Below are positions 50,400 through 58,489 of a stretch of 64,000 nt of DNA, in pieces. The DNA is taken from the NCBI RefSeq assembly GCF_900240305.1, contig NZ_LT964854.1, positions 992,001 through 1,056,000 on the forward strand, in the 5' to 3' direction. Source of the stretch: Ottowia massiliensis. GTDB lineage: Bacteria > Pseudomonadota > Gammaproteobacteria > Burkholderiales > Burkholderiaceae_C. A program made the translations under genes and the position numbers. The stretch's first letter is position 1; each line of letters starts with the position of its first letter. The notes under the pieces are model-generated. The model did not search any database, was not told the DNA's origin, and worked only from the letters and a program-made list of their open reading frames with translations.

Positions 50400-51356
50400 A
50401 TGCCCGCTGCGACTTTGCCCCCACCTGCTGAAGAACCCGTTTCGGTGCAGCGCCTGCACTTTGCCTGGGGGCGGCAGCTGCTGTATCAGGGGCTGTCGGT
50501 GCGGGCGCGCCAGCCGGGCGTCTATGGCCTGTTCGGGCGCAATGGCTGCGGCAAATCCACCTTGCTGAAGCTGCTGGCGGGGCTGCTGGCGCCGCAGCGC
50601 GGGCAGGTGCGGGCGCTGGGGTTTGTGCCGCGCCAGCGGCTGCCGCAGTTTCTGGCGCAGGTGTATCTGCTGCCGGAGGAGTTTCATCTGCCCAATCTCA
50701 CGCCGCTGGAGCTTCAGCGTACGGAAGGCGGTTTTTGGCCGCGCTTTGACGCGGCGCTGTACGCCGCCTGCCTGCAAGCGTTGCAGGTGCCGCTGGCGCA
50801 GCCTTTTGCGGGCATGAGCCTGGGGCAGAAAAAGAAGGCGGCCATCGCCTTTGCGCTGGCGGCGCAAACGCCGCTGCTGCTGATGGACGAGCCGACCAAC
50901 GGGCTGGACATCGTCAGCCGCGCGCAGTTTCGCGCGCTCATGGCGCGGCCCGAGCAGGCGTGGCGCACGGTCATCATCAGCACGCATCAGGCGCATGACC
51001 TGGAGAGCGTGCTGAGCCATTTGTGGTTCATGGATCAGGGCCGCATCGTGCTGGACGCGAGCATGGCCCGCCTGGCGCAGCGCCTGCACATGGGCGTGGC
51101 CGCCAGCGAGGCCGATTTGCCCGCCGCCACGCTGCACCGCGAGCCGCTGGGCGCGCCATCGCCCCACGCGCCCTGGGCCTGGGTGGCGCGCCGCGAGCCA
51201 GCGCCTGACGCGCCCGCCGCGCCCGTGCAGCTGGAGCTGCTTTACAAGGCGCTGAGCCTGGCGCCGCAGGCGCTGCTGGCGGCCATAGGCAATGAAGGCG
51301 CTGAAACCGGCGAGCCGCCCCAAGGGCATTGGCCGCAAGAGGAGACGCAGCCATGA
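50400..51356 (+). CDS. ABC exporter ATPase (ABC-2 type)
   Basis: A 318-residue cytoplasmic ATPase with Walker A YGLFGRNGCGKSTLLKLLAG, signature FAGMSLGQKKKAAIAFALA, Walker B LLLMDEPTNGLDIVSRAQF and switch His in VIISTHQAHDLESV. The C-terminal 100 residues are variable and Pro/Ala-rich. Its stop overlaps the permease start by 4 bp (ATGA), so the two are translationally linked. Substrate unknown. Confidence 0.88.
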   Translation: MPAATLPPPAEEPVSVQRLHFAWGRQLLYQGLSVRARQPGVYGLFGRNGCGKSTLLKLLAGLLAPQRGQVRALGFVPRQRLPQFLAQVYLLPEEFHLPNLTPLELQRTEGGFWPRFDAALYAACLQALQVPLAQPFAGMSLGQKKKAAIAFALAAQTPLLLMDEPTNGLDIVSRAQFRALMARPEQAWRTVIISTHQAHDLESVLSHLWFMDQGRIVLDASMARLAQRLHMGVAASEADLPAATLHREPLGAPSPHAPWAWVARREPAPDAPAAPVQLELLYKALSLAPQALLAAIGNEGAETGEPPQGHWPQEETQP

Positions 51357-52186
51357 AGCAGTCATTTTTCAGCCCCCGGCGCTTTGCGCGGCTGGCGCGC
51401 CAATACGCGCGCGAGCATGGGCGCGGCTGGGCCGTGGCGGCGCTGGCGCTGGGCGTGCTGCTGGCGCTGCTGGCCGTCATGGTGCTGTCCATCGGCTCTT
51501 ACGGCCAAGGCATGCAATCCGGCTCGCAAGCCGGCTTTTATTACACCGGCCTGCTGCTGTCGGGCTATCTGGCGGCGCACCGTCTGCATGGCGTGTGGCG
51601 CTCGCGCGAGGCGGCGCTGGTGTATCTGATGCGGCCCGCCGCCGTTTTCGAGAAATGGCTGCTGGCCGCGCTGCTGGCGCTGCTGGTCTGGCCGCTGATT
51701 TACAGCGCCGTGTTTGCCGTGGTGTATGGCGTGGCGGCGCAAGTGGGCTACGGGCTGGCCGTGAGCGCGTATGAAGAGATGCTGCGGCACGGCGGCAACT
51801 GGAGCCGCCCGCCCGATGCGGCCGACTACGCCCTGTTTGTGCCCTTGCGCCAGCTGAAAAACGCGCCCGGCCTGGTGGCGCAGGGCATGCTGGCGCTGGC
51901 CTATGCCGCGCTCATGGGCTACGCGGCGGCCACGCTCACCTGGTTTGGCCGCCATGCGGCGCTGCGCGCGCTGCTGCTGCTCATTGCGCTGGGCCTGATC
52001 ACGCTGGTGCTGCTGGCGGGCCTGGGCAACAGCTCCAGATGGGGCTACGTGCTGTTTGACGCCTGGCTGCGCCCGCGCCCGCTGCCCTTGTGGGCCAGCC
52101 TGCTGGCGGCGGCCTTCTGGCTGGGCGTGCCCGCGCTGCTGTGGCTGGCAAGCTGGCGCGCCTTGCGCGAAAAGGAGCTGGCATGA
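51353..52186 (+). CDS. ABC-2 type permease, unknown substrate
   Basis: A 277-residue membrane protein with about six hydrophobic segments (WAVAALALGVLLALLAVMVL, FYYTGLLLSGYLAAHRLHGV, WLLAALLALLVWPLIYSAVF, MLALAYAALMGYAAATLTWF, ALLLLIALGLITLVLLAGL, ASLLAAAFWLGVPALLWLAS). The layout and operon position fit an ABC-2 type permease. GAGGAG lies 9 bp before ATG 51353. The start overlaps the ATPase stop and the stop overlaps the next start, both by ATGA. Confidence 0.82.
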   Translation: MKQSFFSPRRFARLARQYAREHGRGWAVAALALGVLLALLAVMVLSIGSYGQGMQSGSQAGFYYTGLLLSGYLAAHRLHGVWRSREAALVYLMRPAAVFEKWLLAALLALLVWPLIYSAVFAVVYGVAAQVGYGLAVSAYEEMLRHGGNWSRPPDAADYALFVPLRQLKNAPGLVAQGMLALAYAALMGYAAATLTWFGRHAALRALLLLIALGLITLVLLAGLGNSSRWGYVLFDAWLRPRPLPLWASLLAAAFWLGVPALLWLASWRALREKELA

Positions 52187-52986
52187 ACGCGCCCGGCCGT
52201 CCCCGCTCTCTGGCCGCGCCGCTGCTGGCAGCGGCCATCGTGTTGTTCTGGCTGTGCTTTGCCCTGCCCGAGTGGCTCATGCCCCGCACATTTGACGAAA
52301 AGCGCCTGGCCTGGCCCGAAGGCGCGGCGCAAAGCGTGCGGCGCGTGGTGGTGGACCAGAGCCAAACCGAAGCGCGCTACGTCCCCGGTATCCGGCTGCA
52401 ATGGTCTACCACGCAAGCGCCTGAAATCAGGATTGACCGGGCCGTGGGCGGCGAGACCGGTGCGTCTGTCAATCTGGAAGTCAAGGGCGACACCCTCTAC
52501 ATCCGCCCCCGCGCGGATGCGGCGCAACAGGCGCGCGGGCCAGAGGTGAACTCGATCACCTTGCCCATGCAAGTAGCCGAAGTGCAAGCCTGTTCGCTGC
52601 ACCTGTTTGACACGTCATGCCAGCCTTGCGGCCAAAAGCCGGACACGGCAGAAAAAGACACGCTGCCCGCCCTGACGCTGCGCGGCCAGCGCATCGCCGT
52701 GGTGGGCGAAACACACATCGGCCAGCTGCATATCGACGCCACGGACAGCTCTGCCTTGTGTCCCAAAGAAGAAGAGGAATCGCGCAGCTGGGTGGAGCAG
52801 CCCGACATCGAGGTGAACGCCCGCCACGTGCAGGCGCTGCGCATTCGCGCGGCGGGCGGCTCGCTGGACTTGCGCGAAATCAGCCATCTGGACACCGTGC
52901 CCGTGACCGCCCCCGGCAAGCTGAAATTGAAGCTGGACCGCATTGAAGACGCGCACCGCGTGCGCTGGCAGCCCCTGCCGCCCTGA
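52183..52986 (+). CDS. Membrane-anchored protein of the ABC operon (beta-rich, unknown)
   Basis: A 267-residue protein with one N-terminal hydrophobic segment (LAAPLLAAAIVLFWLCFALP) and an extracytoplasmic domain rich in predicted beta strands and short repeats (VNLEVKGDTLYIRPRADA, LTLRGQRIAVVGETHIGQLH, IEVNARHVQALRIRAAGGSL). This pattern recalls the DUF4097/DUF2807 putative-adhesin beta helix, but I cannot assign it. Four Cys lie in two close pairs (ACSLHLFDTSCQPC and SSALC). AAAGGAG precedes ATG 52183. Its operon position suggests a component or substrate-handling partner of the ABC exporter. Confidence 0.72.
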   Translation: MNAPGRPRSLAAPLLAAAIVLFWLCFALPEWLMPRTFDEKRLAWPEGAAQSVRRVVVDQSQTEARYVPGIRLQWSTTQAPEIRIDRAVGGETGASVNLEVKGDTLYIRPRADAAQQARGPEVNSITLPMQVAEVQACSLHLFDTSCQPCGQKPDTAEKDTLPALTLRGQRIAVVGETHIGQLHIDATDSSALCPKEEEESRSWVEQPDIEVNARHVQALRIRAAGGSLDLREISHLDTVPVTAPGKLKLKLDRIEDAHRVRWQPLPP

Positions 52987-53007
52987 CTTCGGGCAGGCCA
53001 GCCAAGA

Positions 53008-53100
53008 GGCATCAGAAACAGGAGCGAATTCAAAGGGGATAAAACCGCTCTCGCGCCCATTCCACGAGGACATCATGCTATGGATTGAGGAGCGGATTCA
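53008..53100 (+). repeat. Dispersed intergenic repeat, copy 14
   Basis: ACAGGAGCGAATTCAAAGGG, CGAGGACATCATGCTATGGA core and TGAGGAGCGGATTCA. It lies between the convergent ABC operon and gshA. Confidence 0.9.
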
Positions 53101-53173
53101 GGCCGCATTCCTCTTTCGCCGCCGCCGCGCGGGCTTCTTCAGGGCCGCCCCGGCAGCCCGGTTTTGCAGCGGC

Positions 53174-54466
53174 TCACGCTTCCATCAGCTCGGGGTCGGT
53201 GGACTCCATCTCGTAGCTGACGGCCACCAGCGCCAGGCGGGCCGCCACACCGTACATGTAAAAGCGGTTGGGGGCGCTGGCGCCGGGTTTGGCCCCGGGG
53301 CGGGGCAGGTGGTCGCTGCCTGCAAGGGCCAGGGGGCGCTGGCGGGCGTCGGGCGTGTCCAGCACTTCGCCGGAGCCGCGCCCGGCGTTCAGGCGGTAAA
53401 AGCCCCCGACCACGTAGCGGTCAATGGTGTAGATGACCGGCTCGGCCGTGGCGCTGTCCAGCCGCTCTTGCGTGAGCACGCCTTCTTGCACGACGTATTC
53501 GGCCAGCTCCGCCGCAGCGGCCTTGCCCTTGCCCCTGGCTGGCTTGGGCGCGGGCAAGGGGGCGATGTCGCGCGCGTCATGCACGGCCATGGCGGGCATG
53601 CTGCTGGAACCCAGATTGGCCTTGACCACGGCGAAGGGCTTTTCATGAATGCCGTATTCCTTGTATTTGCGCCGCACCTTCGCCAGCAGCGCGTCTACGG
53701 CGGCGCGCAGCTGGTCGGCCCCGGCCTGCGTGTGCAGGTCAATGGGGCCGGTGACGGCTGACAGCGGGTTGAGCAGCCAGGCGTCAATGCCGATGAGCTT
53801 GCCAAAGCGCTTGCACACCTCGGCATAGCAGTGGTGGAACACGCTCTTGCGCCGCACGCTGCCGCCCGCCTGCAAGGGCGGCAGCAGGTATTGCTCGTGC
53901 AGCTCTTCCAGAATGCCCGGCGCGCCCGCGTTGAGCCGGTTGTTGAGCAAGATGGTGCAGGGGGTGAAGTGATCCAGCCCCAGCCGGTAGGCGCTGCGCT
54001 GCGCGGCTTCAAAGGTGAGCAGCTGGCCATCGGCGGCGGCGTAGCTGGCCGCGCTGGCAATGGCCGGGTCGATGGAGCCGTAGCGCACGTTCAGGCCCGC
54101 CATGCGGAAGATGTCGCGCAGGCGCTCCAGCCCGGCCAGGTAGTCCGGCTGCGGCGTGCCGTTTTCGGGAATGATGAGCAGGTTGCGCGCTTCAGGGCAG
54201 ATTTTTTCGATGGCCGCCTGCGCCGCCTGCGCCGCCAGGGGCATCATGCTGTCGGCCAGGTGCTGCCAGCCGTCCGGGAAAAGATCGGCCGCCACGGGCG
54301 CGAGCTTGAAGCCGGCGTTGCGCACGTCCACGGCGCAATAAATGGGCGGCGTGTGCTCCATCCACTCCAGGCGGAACCAGCGCTCGATGACGGGCGTGGC
54401 GTCGAGGATGCGTTGTTCAAGCTCGTTGATCGGCCCGGTCAGGGCGGTGGTGAGGTGGGGAACCAT
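53174..54466 (-). CDS. gshA: Glutamate-cysteine ligase, ferrooxidans type
   Basis: First step of glutathione synthesis, joining glutamate and cysteine. The 430-residue product belongs to the GshA type named after Acidithiobacillus ferrooxidans, common in betaproteobacteria and unrelated in sequence to E. coli GshA. I recognise LEWMEHTPPIYCAVDVRNAG, LLIIPENGTPQPDYLAGLER, AVVKANLGSSSMPAMAV and APNRFYMYGVAARLALVAVS. A Lys/Ala-rich insert (KPARGKGKAAAAELAEY) lies in the middle. The start at 54466 is the usual one. Confidence 0.88.
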   Translation of the reverse strand: MVPHLTTALTGPINELEQRILDATPVIERWFRLEWMEHTPPIYCAVDVRNAGFKLAPVAADLFPDGWQHLADSMMPLAAQAAQAAIEKICPEARNLLIIPENGTPQPDYLAGLERLRDIFRMAGLNVRYGSIDPAIASAASYAAADGQLLTFEAAQRSAYRLGLDHFTPCTILLNNRLNAGAPGILEELHEQYLLPPLQAGGSVRRKSVFHHCYAEVCKRFGKLIGIDAWLLNPLSAVTGPIDLHTQAGADQLRAAVDALLAKVRRKYKEYGIHEKPFAVVKANLGSSSMPAMAVHDARDIAPLPAPKPARGKGKAAAAELAEYVVQEGVLTQERLDSATAEPVIYTIDRYVVGGFYRLNAGRGSGEVLDTPDARQRPLALAGSDHLPRPGAKPGASAPNRFYMYGVAARLALVAVSYEMESTDPELMEA

Positions 54467-54700
54467 GTGTCAGGGTCTTTCGCGGCAGGAAGGGAAAAGG
54501 GGCCAGACAGCAGCTGGCGCATTCTAGGCCGCGAGATGCCGGCCTTTTGCGAAAGGCTCCCAGGTGCGCAGTCTTGCAAGCGCCTGTCCGCAGGCGCGAA
54601 AAAAGCGGCGAAAAGGACGGCTTCCTGCGGGCAGGCCGTGAACCGGCCGCTCCAGGCTCAAGGCCCGCCCCGCCCGCTTTGCTTGCCAGCGCAGCTCTGC

Positions 54701-54791
54701 ACATCAAAAACAGGAGCAAATTTTGCGCCTTGAAAATGGCTCCTGCGCCCGTTTCACTAGGACGTTATGCTCTAAAACAAGGAGCGCAAAT
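54701..54791 (+). repeat. Dispersed intergenic repeat, copy 15
   Basis: ACAGGAGCAAATTTTGCGCC, TTGAAAATGGCTCC, CTAGGACGTTATGCTC core and AAGGAGCGCAAAT. It lies between minus-strand gshA and proA, opposite to them. The rest of the 54467-54838 gap holds no gene; GCAGGCCGTGAACCGGC at about 54631 is a weak match to the short motif family. Confidence 0.87.
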
Positions 54792-54838
54792 CATGCTTTC
54801 CAGCACCCGGAAAACGGCCTGCAAATTGCCGCGCGCGC

Positions 54839-56149
54839 TCACTGCCGGATATGCCCTTCGCCCAGCACCACCCATTTGAGCGAGGTCAGCCCCTCGATGC
54901 CCACGGGGCCGCGCGCGTGGAATTTGTCGGTGCTGATGCCGATTTCCGCGCCCAGGCCGTATTCAAAGCCGTCGGCAAAGCGCGTGCTGGCATTGACCAT
55001 GCAGCTGGCCGAGTCCACTTCGCGCAAAAAGCGCTGGGCGTGCGCGTGGCTGCTGGTGAGGATGGCGTCGGTGTGGTGGCTGCCGTAGTGGTTGATGTGG
55101 GCCATGGCTTCATCCAGCCCCGCCACCACCTTGATGGCGATGATGGGCGCCAGGTATTCGGCGCGCCAGTCTTCTTCTTGCGCGGCGGCCAGTTGCGGCT
55201 GCGGCTGGCCGGGCGGCAGGCTTTGCCGCCATTTTTCAAGCAGCGCCAGGCTTTCGGCGTCGCAGCGCATGAGCACGCCTTTGGCCGCGTAGATGGCGGC
55301 CATGCGCGGCAGAAAGCGCGCGGCCACGCCACGGGCCACCAGCAGCGTTTCGGTGGCGTTGCAGGGGCTGTATTTCTGGGTTTTGGCGTTGTCGGCCACT
55401 TTCAGGGCCAGGTCTTCGTCGCACGGCTCGTCCACGTAGGTGTGGCACACGCCGTCCAGGTGCTTGATGACGGGCACTTTGGCTTCGGCGCTGATGCGCT
55501 CGATCAGGCTGCGGCCGCCGCGCGGGATGATGACGTCCACGTATTGCGGCATGGCAATGAGCGCGCCCACGGCGGCGCGATCGGCCGTGGGCACCAGCTG
55601 CACGCCGTGCGCGGGCAGGCCGCTTTCTTCCAGCGCCTGCGCGCACAGGGCAGCCAGCGCCTGGCAGGACGTCAGGGCTTCGCTGCCGCCGCGCAGGATG
55701 CAGGCGTTGCCGCTTTTGATGGACAGCGCCGCCGCCTCGATGGTCACGTTCGGCCTGCTTTCGTAAATCATGCCGAACACGCCCAGCGGCACGCGCATTT
55801 GCCCCACGCGGATGCCGCTGGGCTGCTGGCGCAGGCCGGTGATTTCGCCAATCACGTCGGGCATGGCCGCCAGCTGCTCGCAGCCTTGCGCGGCCGTTTC
55901 GATGATGGCGGGCGTGAGCTTGAGGCGGTCGCGCATGGGCGCGCTCAGTTCGCTGGCGCGGGCCAGATCGCGTGCATTGGCCTCTTGCAAGGCGGCGGCG
56001 TTTTCGCGCAGCAGCCGCGCCAGCGCGCGCAAGGCGCGGCTTTTGCTGGCGGCGCTGGCGCGGGCCATGTGCGCGGCGGCGGCGCGGGCCTGGCGGCCCA
56101 GGGTGTCCATGAGGGCGGCCAGGCCGCTGTCGGTGTGTTGTTCAGTCAT
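54839..56149 (-). CDS. proA: Gamma-glutamyl phosphate reductase
   Basis: NADPH-dependent reduction of glutamyl phosphate in proline synthesis. The 436-residue product has the N-terminal LMDTLGRQARAAAAHMA, VPLGVFGMIYESRPNVTIEA, the catalytic Cys in TQKYSPCNATETLLVARG, and the C-terminal FADGFEYGLGAEIGISTDKF, HARGPVGIEGLTSLKWV. ATG 56149 (MTEQHTDSG) is preferred; MPRMTEQ at 56158 is a near alternative. proB is not adjacent. Confidence 0.96.
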   Translation of the reverse strand: MTEQHTDSGLAALMDTLGRQARAAAAHMARASAASKSRALRALARLLRENAAALQEANARDLARASELSAPMRDRLKLTPAIIETAAQGCEQLAAMPDVIGEITGLRQQPSGIRVGQMRVPLGVFGMIYESRPNVTIEAAALSIKSGNACILRGGSEALTSCQALAALCAQALEESGLPAHGVQLVPTADRAAVGALIAMPQYVDVIIPRGGRSLIERISAEAKVPVIKHLDGVCHTYVDEPCDEDLALKVADNAKTQKYSPCNATETLLVARGVAARFLPRMAAIYAAKGVLMRCDAESLALLEKWRQSLPPGQPQPQLAAAQEEDWRAEYLAPIIAIKVVAGLDEAMAHINHYGSHHTDAILTSSHAHAQRFLREVDSASCMVNASTRFADGFEYGLGAEIGISTDKFHARGPVGIEGLTSLKWVVLGEGHIRQ

Positions 56150-56240
56150 GCGCGGCATTGTGGCGCAGGGCCGCAGGCCAGGCGGGCAGGCAGGGCAGCC
56201 CTCCGCGCCGGCCCCGCCTGCGCCGGGCATCAAAGCACGG

Positions 56241-56332
56241 CACCAAAAACAGGAGCGGATTTGAAGGGCATGAAATGCCGTTCTGCGCAATACCTACCAG
56301 GAGGTATTGCTATGGATAAAAGAGCTGAATAA
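56241..56332 (+). repeat. Dispersed intergenic repeat, copy 16
   Basis: AACAGGAGCGGATTTGAAGG, the clear hairpin GGCATGAAATGCC, TCTGCGCAATACCTACCAGG, AGGTATTGCTATGGATAAAA and GAGCTGAATAA. It lies between minus-strand proA and a PepSY gene, opposite to them. Confidence 0.9.
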
Positions 56333-56397
56333 AGCGCTGTATCCGGCCTCTGCGCATGCCTTGCCCGCCCGGCCTTCTGCGCGCTTTGCACCGGTTC

Positions 56398-56709
56398 TCA
56401 GCGCGCGCGGCTGCGGGCCACTTCGCCGGTGGCGGCGCTCACGTGGAGCTTGACGGGCTGGCCCTGCGCGTCGCGCGCCTTGACTTCGTAGAAGCCGCGC
56501 TTTTCCAGCTCGATTTCGCGTATGTCGGTATAGCCTGCCGCTTGCAGCTTGTCATGGATTTGGCCGATGTTCAGGATGGGCTGCGCGGCAGCGGGCGCGG
56601 TCTGCGCCGCCGTGGCGGCGGCTTGCTGGGCATGGGCGGCTGCGCCGGTGAGCGTGGCGGCCAGGGCAGCGGCGGCGAAAAGCGGGCGCAAAAAGCGGGG
56701 AGTCATCAT
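56398..56709 (-). CDS. Secreted PepSY-domain protein
   Basis: A 103-residue secreted protein with a signal peptide (FLRPLFAAAALAATLTGAAA) and one PepSY domain (ILNIGQIHDKLQAAGYTDIR, EIELEKRGFYEVKARDAQGQ, VKLHVSAATGEV). PepSY domains inhibit some proteases and may sense or buffer metal ions, but the role here is unknown. It is 51 bp after a second, very similar PepSY gene in the same direction, suggesting duplication. Starts at 56709 or 56706 are equivalent. Confidence 0.85.
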   Translation of the reverse strand: MMTPRFLRPLFAAAALAATLTGAAAHAQQAAATAAQTAPAAAQPILNIGQIHDKLQAAGYTDIREIELEKRGFYEVKARDAQGQPVKLHVSAATGEVARSRAR

Positions 56710-56760
56710 GATGGATTTTCCTTTGCTGAATGAAAAAGGGGTTCAGTGAAATGGCGGCTT

Positions 56761-57075
56761 TCAGTCGTCAAAGCGGTTGCGTTCGATTTCTCCGGTTTGC
56801 GCGTTCACGTGCAGTTTGACGCGGTCGCCTTGGGCGTTGCGGGCCTTGACTTTGTAATGGCCATATTTTTCCAGCTCGATTTCCCGGATATTCACGTAAC
56901 CGGCGGCTTCCACGCGGTCATGAATCTGGCGGATATTCAGGGCGGGCGCGGCGGTCTGGGTGGCTTGCGCGGCGCGGGGGGCAGCGGGCTGGACGGCCTG
57001 CGCCAAGGCGCTGGCGCCGCCGAGCATGGCCGAGGCGAGGGCGGCTGCGGCGAGGAGGGATCGGGTGGCGTTCAT
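56761..57075 (-). CDS. Secreted PepSY-domain protein, paralogue
   Basis: A 104-residue secreted protein with a signal peptide (SLLAAAALASAMLGGASALA) and a PepSY domain (ALNIRQIHDRVEAAGYVNIR, EIELEKYGHYKVKARNAQGD, VKLHVNAQTGEIERN) nearly parallel to the protein encoded at 56398-56709. AGGAG lies a few bases before ATG 57075. It is divergent from a third PepSY gene and the two-component genes; the shared region carries five TTCA-N7-TTCA repeats. Confidence 0.86.
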   Translation of the reverse strand: MNATRSLLAAAALASAMLGGASALAQAVQPAAPRAAQATQTAAPALNIRQIHDRVEAAGYVNIREIELEKYGHYKVKARNAQGDRVKLHVNAQTGEIERNRFDD

Positions 57076-57151
57076 GAAGGTTTCTCCTGTATGAATCAAA
57101 GGGTTGAAAATCCGCCTCAATGGCGGCGCTGCGTATTGTTGAAAAACCAGA

Positions 57152-57361
57152 CTGAATTCAGGCTGAAGGTTTTATTCATTCCGCATTCAGGTTTTCAATA
57201 CGCAGGCCGGCAAAAGCGGAGCGCCTGTTTTTCAAAAGCGCCGCCGAATGAAAAGTGAAAAAGGCGTTCATTTTCCATTCAGACCCGGTTTGCAAACGGC
57301 TTGCGCATTTTCAGCGCCTGCGCTGAATCAGGGCTGAAAGGCGTGTTCAGCCTGCATTCAG
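57152..57361. promoter_or_regulatory. Five TTCA-N7-TTCA direct repeats, candidate response-regulator sites
   Basis: Within the divergent PepSY/PepSY-regulator gap (57076-57464) five 16-bp sites have two TTCA half-sites exactly 11 bp apart: 57175-57190, 57267-57282 and 57346-57361 on the plus strand, 57152-57167 and 57323-57338 on the minus strand. Each ends in TTCAG. An imperfect palindrome TTCAGCG-CCTG-CGCTGAA lies at 57310-57327. Direct repeats with an 11-bp period are the usual arrangement for OmpR-family regulators, and one is encoded 460 bp downstream. Confidence 0.65.
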
Positions 57362-57464
57362 GCGCGCGCGGTTACGGTTGCGGTTACACACAAGGCGTTT
57401 GCGCCGCCCGGCGCTCGTGCTGCTGCCTGTGCCGCCGTTTCTCACTCCCACAATCCGCCCTGCC

Positions 57465-57818
57465 ATGAAGCGCCGCCATTTCCTGTTTCAGTCCCTGCAT
57501 TCCGCCCTGGCCGCCACGCTGCTGGCCGCGCTGCCCGCGCGCGCCGATGACGACGACGATGATGACGACGATGACGATGATCACGACCGCGCCCGCCGCG
57601 CCGTGGAACAGGGGCGCGCCTTGCCGCTGCGCGTGGTGCTCGATCAGGTGGAGCGCCAGTTTCAGGGCCGGGCCGTGAACGTGGAGCTGGTGCGCGAGCA
57701 CGGGCGGCTGATTTATGAAATCCGCCTGCTGCAAGCCGATGGGCGGGTGGTGAAGCTGGAGGTGGACGCCGCCAGCGGCGCGGTGCTCAAGGTCAAGCAA
57801 AAGTCAAGGAAGGACTGA
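57465..57818 (+). CDS. PepSY-like secreted protein with an Asp-rich tract
   Basis: A 117-residue secreted protein with a signal peptide (FLFQSLHSALAATLLAALPA), then twelve consecutive Asp followed by His-Asp, then a PepSY-like domain (LPLRVVLDQVERQFQGRAVN, VELVREHGRLIYEIRLLQAD, VVKLEVDAASGAVLKVK). The Asp tract could bind cations. It ends 2 bp before the response regulator gene, so it is co-transcribed with it. ATG 57465 gives a good signal peptide. Confidence 0.82.
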   Translation: MKRRHFLFQSLHSALAATLLAALPARADDDDDDDDDDDDHDRARRAVEQGRALPLRVVLDQVERQFQGRAVNVELVREHGRLIYEIRLLQADGRVVKLEVDAASGAVLKVKQKSRKD

Positions 57819-57820
57819 AG

Positions 57821-58489
57821 ATGCGCATCCTCGTTGTGGAAGACGAAGCCACGCTGCGCCGGCAGCTGGTGCAGGCCATTGCCGCCGCCGGGCACACGGT
57901 GGAAGAAGCGGCCGACGGCGAGCAGGCGCACTACCTGGGCGATGTGGAGTCGTTTGACGCCGCCGTGCTGGATTTGGGCCTGCCGGGCATGGACGGGCTG
58001 ACGGTGCTGCGGCACTGGCGCAGCGTGGGGCGCGGCATGCCGGTGCTCATTCTCACGGCCCGCAGCGCCTGGCACGAGAAGGTGGCGGGCATTGACGCAG
58101 GCGCGGATGACTACCTGGCCAAGCCCTTTCACATGGAAGAGCTGCTGGCACGGCTGCGCGCCTTGCTGCGCCGCGCGGGCGCGCACACCAGCGCCGAGTG
58201 GCGCTGCGGCCCCATCCTGCTGGACACGCGCCAGGCGCGCGTGCTGGTGGACGGCATGCCGCTGACGCTGACAAGCCACGAGTTCAAGCTGCTGTCGCTG
58301 CTGATGCAGCGCAAGGGGCAGGTGCTCTCGCGCACCGAGCTTTCGGAGCACATCTACCCGCAAGACGGCGACCGCGATTCCAACACCATCGAAGTGTTCG
58401 TGGGCCGCCTGCGCAAAAAGCTGCCGCCCGGCCTGATTGAAACCGTGCGCGGCATGGGCTACCGGCTGGTGGAAGCGCCAGCGGCATGA
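57821..58489 (+). CDS. OmpR-family response regulator
   Basis: A 222-residue two-component regulator with a receiver domain (acidic pocket VVEDE, phospho-acceptor Asp51 in LDLGLPGMDG, Lys101 in LAKPF) and a winged-helix DNA-binding domain (LTLTSHEFKLLSLLMQRKGQ, VLSRTELSEHIYPQDGDRDS, NTIEVFVGRLRKKL, ETVRGMGYRL). It belongs to the PhoP/QseB/PmrA side of the OmpR family. Its last 4 bp overlap the kinase start. The repeats upstream of the PepSY gene are likely its operators, but this is inference. Confidence 0.93.
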   Translation: MRILVVEDEATLRRQLVQAIAAAGHTVEEAADGEQAHYLGDVESFDAAVLDLGLPGMDGLTVLRHWRSVGRGMPVLILTARSAWHEKVAGIDAGADDYLAKPFHMEELLARLRALLRRAGAHTSAEWRCGPILLDTRQARVLVDGMPLTLTSHEFKLLSLLMQRKGQVLSRTELSEHIYPQDGDRDSNTIEVFVGRLRKKLPPGLIETVRGMGYRLVEAPAA

